Part shown: positions 59,587 through 64,000 of the stretch, in pieces
Layout of the letters: each line of letters starts with the position of its first letter
How positions within the stretch are numbered: position 1 is the stretch's first letter
NCBI GenBank assembly: GCA_023663505.1
Contig: JAMPHH010000003.1
Span: forward strand, 1 to 64,000
DNA length: 64,000 bases
Source of the DNA: Muribaculum sp.
Lineage (GTDB): Bacteria > Bacillota > Clostridia > Lachnospirales > Lachnospiraceae
Direction: 5' to 3'
The notes under the pieces: model-generated
The model's database searches: none
Told to the model about the DNA's origin: nothing
The model's input: the letters and a program-made list of their open reading frames with translations, nothing else
Program-made: the position numbers and the translations under genes

Positions 59587-61164
59587 ATGGGATTCTATCT
59601 AAATCCAAGGAACAAAGGTTTCTGGGAGTCAATTCGTTCCAAGATTTATGTGGACAAGACAGGCTTGATCGCTTGTATGAACAAGCTTCTCAACACAAGA
59701 GAAAAATTTGTCTGCGTTAGCAGACCCCGCCGTTTTGGGAAGTCAATGACACTTGAAATGTTGTCTGCTTATTACAGCTGTGGTTGTGATTCGGCGGACT
59801 TATTCAAGGGCTGCAAAATAGAAAATGATGACAGCTTTAAGGAGCATCTGAACCGCTATGACGTGCTGCTTCTCAATATGCAGCAGTTTTTGAGCAGGGC
59901 TAGGGAACAGGGCATGATTCAATATCTGGAGCAGGCTGTGCTAAGGGATCTGCGGGAGGAATACGGCGATCTTTTTCCGGAGCAGACCTCCCTGCTCGTG
60001 GAAGCATTGGAACAAATCTATGCCAAAAAAGGCAAGCAGTTCATATTCCTGATCGACGAATGGGACTGTGTGATGCGTGAGCAGAAGGACGCGGAGGAGC
60101 TTCAGCGCCATTATCTTGATTTCCTGCGCAATCTTTTAAAGGATCAGCCCTATGTCGCACTTGCGTATATGACAGGGATTCTTCCCATCAAGAAATACGG
60201 CTCCCATTCCGCCCTTAATATGTTCTACGAATATTCTATGGCGGATCAAATGGAACTGGAGGAATATACCGGCTTCACGGAGGACGAGGTAAAGGAGCTG
60301 TGCGAGCGGTTCGATATGGATTTCCAAAAGGTGGGGAGCTGGTATGACGGGTATATGTTCAAAAACTTCCGACATGTCTACAATCCCCGCTCCGTGGTGG
60401 AAGCCATGCACAGCCATGACTGCTCCGGTTACTGGGTCTCCACCGAGACCTACGAGGCGTTGAAGGTATACATGGATATGGATTTTGACGGGCTTAGGGC
60501 TGATATCGTACAAATGCTGGGAGGCGGACGGGTCGAGGTAAACATCCGCAGCTTCCAGAATGACATGCACACCTTCAAAACCAAGGACGATGTCCTGACC
60601 TTATTGATTCATCTGGGATATCTGGCTTACGATTCCACGGAGAAGAAAGCGTTCATTCCCAACAAGGAGATCATCGGGGAATTTGAGACAGCCATGAGCG
60701 TAAGCGGCTGGGCAGAAGTAATGCGCGTGCTCAAGGCGTCGGATAAGCTTCTCGAGGATACACTTTCCTGTGACGAGGAGAGCGTCGCTGCAGGCTTGGA
60801 CAAAGCCCATACGGAGGTGGCGTCTATACTGACCTACAATGACGAAAATTCACTCGGGTGCGCCATCGGACTTGCATATTACAGCGCCCGAAAGGACTAT
60901 ATGCTCGTCCGCGAATTTCCCAGCGGTCGGGGCTTTGCGGATATCGTGTTCCTGCCGCTGCGTCCTTCGGATAAGCCTGCCCTCGTGGTAGAACTAAAAT
61001 ATGACAAGGACGCTCACGCCGCCATACAGCAGATCAAGGACAGGAATTATACGCAGGCGCTTACAGGGTATGTCGGGGAGCTCCTGCTGGTAGGCATTAA
61101 TTACGATCGACAAAAAAAGTACAAACCACACAGCTGTGTGATAGAGAGATGGGAAAAGCGGTAG
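59587..61164 (+). CDS. AAA-ATPase-like/PD-(D/E)XK nuclease domain protein, second subtype
   Basis: 525 residues. IYVDKTGLIACMNKLL, VCVSRPRRFGKSMTLEML near 40-57 and FIFLIDEWDCVM near 155 are the ATPase motifs; GFADIVFLPL with ALVVELKYDKDAHAAIQQI at about 455-480 is the PD-(D/E)XK part. It belongs to the subtype with WDCVMRE, different from the two LLDEYDTPM copies beside it. The two relics at 53565 and 55600 come from this same subtype. A long hairpin terminator contains its stop codon. Confidence 0.9.
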   Translation: MGFYLNPRNKGFWESIRSKIYVDKTGLIACMNKLLNTREKFVCVSRPRRFGKSMTLEMLSAYYSCGCDSADLFKGCKIENDDSFKEHLNRYDVLLLNMQQFLSRAREQGMIQYLEQAVLRDLREEYGDLFPEQTSLLVEALEQIYAKKGKQFIFLIDEWDCVMREQKDAEELQRHYLDFLRNLLKDQPYVALAYMTGILPIKKYGSHSALNMFYEYSMADQMELEEYTGFTEDEVKELCERFDMDFQKVGSWYDGYMFKNFRHVYNPRSVVEAMHSHDCSGYWVSTETYEALKVYMDMDFDGLRADIVQMLGGGRVEVNIRSFQNDMHTFKTKDDVLTLLIHLGYLAYDSTEKKAFIPNKEIIGEFETAMSVSGWAEVMRVLKASDKLLEDTLSCDEESVAAGLDKAHTEVASILTYNDENSLGCAIGLAYYSARKDYMLVREFPSGRGFADIVFLPLRPSDKPALVVELKYDKDAHAAIQQIKDRNYTQALTGYVGELLLVGINYDRQKKYKPHSCVIERWEKR

Positions 61165-61183
61165 AGTGTGCTCTACCGCTTTT
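61154..61183. terminator. Perfect two-way terminator
   Basis: AAAAGCGGTAGAG (61154-61166) and its exact complement (61171-61183) around TGTG, giving T-runs in both directions. It ends the ATPase gene (stop TAG inside) and the small convergent gene at 61206. Confidence 0.9.
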
Positions 61184-61205
61184 GTTGATCTGCACTTCAA
61201 AATAC

Positions 61206-61382
61206 CTATTCACTTGTAAGCGGTGGCTGTTGATAGAGCTTGCGGTTAATTTCCTTTTTTAAAATCTCAATCTCCGCCTGTGCCGCTTCTGCTCCCCCAT
61301 CCTTTAATTGACGTTCTATTCTTTCGACCAACGATAATTGATCAAACAGATTGTTATTGATTTCTTTTTCATTTATAGGCAT
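61206..61382 (-). CDS. Small coiled-coil protein, unknown function
   Basis: 58 residues starting MPINEKEINNNLFDQL, charged, with a predicted helical stretch through LVERIERQLKDGG and IEILKKEINRKL. The ATG at 61382 follows GGGAGGT with good spacing and a promoter-like TAGATA/TATACT pair stands before it (61430-61458, 17-base spacing), which together make a real gene likely. I do not recognise a family. It lies between a terminator and recombination site C. Confidence 0.6.
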   Translation of the reverse strand: MPINEKEINNNLFDQLSLVERIERQLKDGGAEAAQAEIEILKKEINRKLYQQPPLTSE

Positions 61383-61429
61383 ATCGTTCCACCTCCCTTT
61401 TGTGATTGGAAAGTTTAAGCTGTGTTTTA

Positions 61430-61458
61430 AGTATAACACAAATAAATTGCGCTATCTA
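61430..61458 (-). promoter_or_regulatory. Promoter of the small protein gene
   Basis: Minus-strand TAGATA (61453-61458) and TATACT (61430-61435) at 17-base spacing, about 48 bases before the ATG. Confidence 0.5.
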
Positions 61459-61493
61459 TATTTTTTTATGCTTTGTTTTCACGTTTTCATGGA

Positions 61494-61520
61494 TTTCATA
61501 GATTAAGCCGATCTGCGAAA
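61494..61520 (+). other. Recombination site C
   Basis: Plus strand: left arm TTTCATAGAT (two mismatches to site A), spacer TAAGCCG identical, right arm ATCTGCGAAA identical, and the match to site A continues into AACAAG beyond the arm. It has the same orientation as site B and lies 39 bases before LicD at 61560, just as A and B precede their operons. Confidence 0.85.
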
Positions 61521-61559
61521 ACAAGCAGTTGAAGTTACCAAAAGGCGGTTCAAGTTAAA

Positions 61560-62414
61560 GTGAACAATATAAGCAAAAAGCAAAAACAATACTCCGTTAA
61601 GGAAATGACACCGGAGCAGCTCCGAAAGATGCAGTTAATACAGTTGGAACTGTTAGAAGAGGTGGACCGCATTTGTGTGAAGCACAATATTCATTACTCG
61701 GTAGAGGGCGGAACCCTTTTGGGAGCTGTCCGTCACAAAGGTTTTATCCCATGGGACGACGATGTGGACATTGCCATGCTCAGGAGCGAGTATCGGAAAT
61801 TCTGTAAGGCTTGTGAAAAGGAATTAGACAAAGAAAAATTTTTTCTCCAAAATCATGAAACCGACCCGGAATACCGATGGGGATATGCGAAGGTTTTAAA
61901 AAATGGCACTTCCTTTATCCGTTACGGGCAGGAACATATGAAAATGCGCCGTGGTGTGTATGTAGAGATCTTTCCCATGGATGGCATACCTGAAAAGCCG
62001 GCGGAGCGTCAGATATTTAATTTCCTTCGTGTCTGCTGTCGGAAGGTTATGTATTCGGAAGCAGGAAAAGTGTGCGGCAATAGCGTGCTTACAAGAGGTT
62101 GCTTTGCTATGCTCAACCGGATACCCGTGGACAAAGCTTTTGATATCCTGACTTTCTTGTCCCGGAAATACAGTGAAAAGAGAGCGAAATATGTCACATG
62201 TCTCTCCTATCCCGACTGCTGGGTGAAGGGTTATAAAGGATTTAAGCGGGAGTATTATTTGAACACCAAGCGCACGCTTTTTGAGGGAAAAGAGATTAAT
62301 ATTCCCCAAAAAGAAAAGGAACTGCTGGTCACACTCTATGGTGAAGATTATATGACACCGCCACCCTCAAAAGACAGGGCGACACATATACCCACCTCGG
62401 ATTTCCAATTTTAA
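61560..62414 (+). CDS. LicD family phospho-head-group transferase, behind site C
   Basis: 284 residues: EGGTLLGAVRHKGFIPWDDD near 55, FFLQNHETDPEYRWGYAK, GVYVEIFPMDGIPE and TLYGEDYMTPPP. The annotated start is a GTG at 61560; an ATG 15 codons later (MTPEQLRKMQ) with AAGG before it is an alternative that matches the length of the other copies better. It should transfer a head group to the glycan. It starts a plus operon continuing beyond the window, with DUF115 and a NeuA-like gene next. Confidence 0.88.
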   Translation: MNNISKKQKQYSVKEMTPEQLRKMQLIQLELLEEVDRICVKHNIHYSVEGGTLLGAVRHKGFIPWDDDVDIAMLRSEYRKFCKACEKELDKEKFFLQNHETDPEYRWGYAKVLKNGTSFIRYGQEHMKMRRGVYVEIFPMDGIPEKPAERQIFNFLRVCCRKVMYSEAGKVCGNSVLTRGCFAMLNRIPVDKAFDILTFLSRKYSEKRAKYVTCLSYPDCWVKGYKGFKREYYLNTKRTLFEGKEINIPQKEKELLVTLYGEDYMTPPPSKDRATHIPTSDFQF

Positions 62415-62428
62415 ACGGAGGACACAAC

Positions 62429-63592
62429 GTGAGGTTAAAAAACAGTAATTCCAAAAATTTTATTGCGAATTTGAACGGAAAAAAGGTCATCTGTTTCGGG
62501 GCAGGCACGACTTTGATCGAAGCAGATTTTGAGGTATTAAAAATAGAGGAACTGGAAGATCATATTGTCTTTTTTGTTGACAACGATACGAAAAAGCATG
62601 GATTAATGTATGAATATTGTAACCATAAGTATGAGATAAAAGACGTCGAGTCTCTGAAACAAATCGATGTGGATAAGTATGTTCTTCTGATTACATGTGC
62701 GTTTTATGTCGAGATTTATCGTCAGCTGAGAGACATTCCCGAGCTCCGGGATCTGGATTGCTATATGTATAATGCTGTTTGCAGTTATCCTGATTTGGAC
62801 GTCGAGAACTTTTTTACCAAGGAAATCGACAAACACCCTTATAAAGACTGGCACTCCATATTAGAAGGCTTACATCTAAAGGACAAGCATAAAGGGCAAA
62901 GATGCTTTCTGATTGGGAATGGTCCAAGTTTAACCGTAAAGGATTTGGAACTCCTGAAAGGGGAAGTCACTTTCGCTGCAAACAGAATTTTTAAGATTTT
63001 TAATGATACAAGCTGGCGGCCGACTTACTATTTTTGTATAGATTATTTGATGTATGGGTTAGATCATGAGGAGGTAAATACCGTAGAAGCCGACTTGAGA
63101 TTCGTGCCATTGGAACGTTCTTTGGCCGCGGGGCGGATATATGATGAGATTACTTATTATAACAGGGTGGTAAACTGCACCGCAATAAAGGACAACCAAA
63201 TCAAAATTACTAACACATATGATTTCTCCTATGATGCCGTGGATAGGATCTACGGCGGGCAAACGGTATTGTATGATGCCGTGCAGATGGCGGTCTATAT
63301 GGGATTTTCCGAGATATATCTCTTGGGTGTGGATTTCACTTACCAAAAAGAACGCCTTGAGGATGGGACAATCATTGATACAGGATGCACGAAAGATCAT
63401 TTTAACGATGCATATGACGACGGGCTGCAAAATGCCATTGCCGTAGTATTTCAAAAATCGATAGCAGAAAAAGTATTTGAAAAGGCAAAGGAGTCTTGTG
63501 AATCCCGTGGAATTATCATCAAAAACGCAACCCGGGGAGGATATCTGGAAGTCTTTGAGAGGGTTTCATTGGAGGAACTCATCAACACATAA
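62429..63592 (+). CDS. DUF115/MptE-like protein with N-terminal Rossmann module
   Basis: 387 residues. About 1-110 is the Rossmann module (KKVICFGAGTTLIEADF, VFFVDNDTKKHG). About 145-360 is the DUF115 domain with CFLIGNGPSLTVKDLELL and FAANRIFKIF and YLLGVDFTY. DUF115 proteins include MptE-like kinases and the Maf flagellin-modifying proteins, which handle nonulosonic acids; a NeuA-like cytidylyltransferase follows here, which fits a sialic-acid-like sugar. The start is a GTG after GGAGG. A decayed copy of its N-terminal part is at 27146-27433. Confidence 0.8.
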   Translation: MRLKNSNSKNFIANLNGKKVICFGAGTTLIEADFEVLKIEELEDHIVFFVDNDTKKHGLMYEYCNHKYEIKDVESLKQIDVDKYVLLITCAFYVEIYRQLRDIPELRDLDCYMYNAVCSYPDLDVENFFTKEIDKHPYKDWHSILEGLHLKDKHKGQRCFLIGNGPSLTVKDLELLKGEVTFAANRIFKIFNDTSWRPTYYFCIDYLMYGLDHEEVNTVEADLRFVPLERSLAAGRIYDEITYYNRVVNCTAIKDNQIKITNTYDFSYDAVDRIYGGQTVLYDAVQMAVYMGFSEIYLLGVDFTYQKERLEDGTIIDTGCTKDHFNDAYDDGLQNAIAVVFQKSIAEKVFEKAKESCESRGIIIKNATRGGYLEVFERVSLEELINT

Positions 63593-63614
63593 CTAGTCTG
63601 AATGGAGGTTGTTT

Positions 63615-64000
63615 ATGAAAGTTGTTGCGTTTATAACAATAAAAATGAACAGTGTCAGGCTGCCCCATAAAAATATACTTCCGTTAGGGGCACATCCTTT
63701 AAGCTGGCATATTTGTAACACGCTTTTAAGGTGCGAAACAATAGATGAAATTTATATTTATTGCAGTGATGAAGAAATTATGAAGTATGTTCCGCAGGAT
63801 GACCGGCTGATTTTTTTGAGAAGAGAAAAATGGTTAGATGGAGATAATATACGGGCACAGGATACATATACGGCATTTACAAACGATGTAGATGCTGATA
63901 TATATGTTGCCGCTTTGACAACCGCTCCATTTATTACCAAAAACTCTTTAGACACTGCTGTCAGCATGGTAAAGAATGAAGGTTATGATTCGGCATTTGC
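63615..64000 (+). CDS. Acylneuraminate cytidylyltransferase-like protein, 3' truncated by window edge
   Basis: The first 128 residues are visible: MKVVAFITIKMNSVRLPHKN is the CTP-binding loop of the NeuA/KdsB-like family (normally R-x-G-S-K/R-x-x-x-K-N), followed by DEIYIYCSDEEIMKYV and YVAALTTAPFITKNSLDTAV. The enzyme should make a CMP-activated acid sugar, probably a nonulosonic acid. ATG at 63615 after GGAGG, 22 bases after the DUF115 gene. Confidence 0.8.
   Translation, partial: MKVVAFITIKMNSVRLPHKNILPLGAHPLSWHICNTLLRCETIDEIYIYCSDEEIMKYVPQDDRLIFLRREKWLDGDNIRAQDTYTAFTNDVDADIYVAALTTAPFITKNSLDTAVSMVKNEGYDSAF

Overview
The window reads as chromosome of a motile, low-to-mid GC Gram-positive, most likely a gut Lachnospiraceae or related Clostridia. 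The reasons are a flagellin with sigma-28-type promoters, strong AGGAGG-type ribosome sites with frequent GTG starts, LicD and CDP-glycerol transferase decoration genes, and several copies of the AAA-ATPase/PD-(D/E)XK and Rpn families that are expanded in these bacteria. No rRNA, tRNA or CRISPR array was seen. Almost all of the window is devoted to making and decorating surface glycans.

Region 1 (1-11.8 kb, mostly minus): the end of an Rpn-type nuclease gene, a DUF554 membrane protein, an esterase and a GT2 glycosyltransferase; then, beyond a 156-bp nested hairpin element, a run of an ABC exporter, a GT52/polysialyltransferase-like enzyme and three polytopic membrane proteins of the GT-C/GtrII kind. 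Region 2 (12-25.6 kb): a lipid-anchored or membrane-anchored SGNH esterase, a giant 1654-residue flagellin with about eleven divergent internal repeats, and a flagellin-linked glycosylation set (three CgeB-like glycosyltransferases, one GT2, one LicD, one radical SAM protein). Both the flagellin gene and one CgeB-like gene have recognisable sigma-28 promoters.

Region 3 (25.6-38.7 kb, all minus, tightly packed): one long operon read leftward from 38.7 kb. It holds a GT2 fusion, a three-domain methyltransferase, UDP-GlcNAc 2-epimerase, CDP-glycerol transferase-like protein, IspD/TarI-like cytidylyltransferase, sugar epimerase, LicD, a GC-rich pair (nucleotidyltransferase/cytidylyltransferase/PEP-mutase fusion plus PhpC-like dehydrogenase) and three decayed genes. 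The PEP-mutase domain has lost its catalytic residues.

Region 4 (38.75-39.97 kb): a tyrosine recombinase gene together with a strong outward promoter, both enclosed by inverted copies of a 27-bp site (10-bp arms, 7-bp spacer). The promoter now fires leftward into region 3. Inversion would point it rightward into region 5. A third copy of the site lies at 61.5 kb, directly before another LicD operon. This looks like a self-encoded, three-way promoter switch choosing between alternative glycan head-group operons, and it is the main finding here.

Region 5 (40.0-53.4 kb, plus, AT-richer): LicD, a cytidylyltransferase-aminotransferase fusion, several glycosyltransferases and a CDP-3,6-dideoxyhexose pathway (RfbF, RfbG, RfbH, RfbE/RfbJ-like), ending in terminators. 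Region 6 (53.6-61.2 kb): three AAA-ATPase/PD-(D/E)XK genes, two of them near-identical copies flanking a GT2-methyltransferase, and relics of more. Region 7 (61.2-64 kb): a small protein, site C, LicD, a DUF115 protein and the start of a NeuA-like cytidylyltransferase. A Rossmann module with a GxGxxG start recurs at the N or C terminus of at least eight different enzymes across regions 3, 5 and 7.
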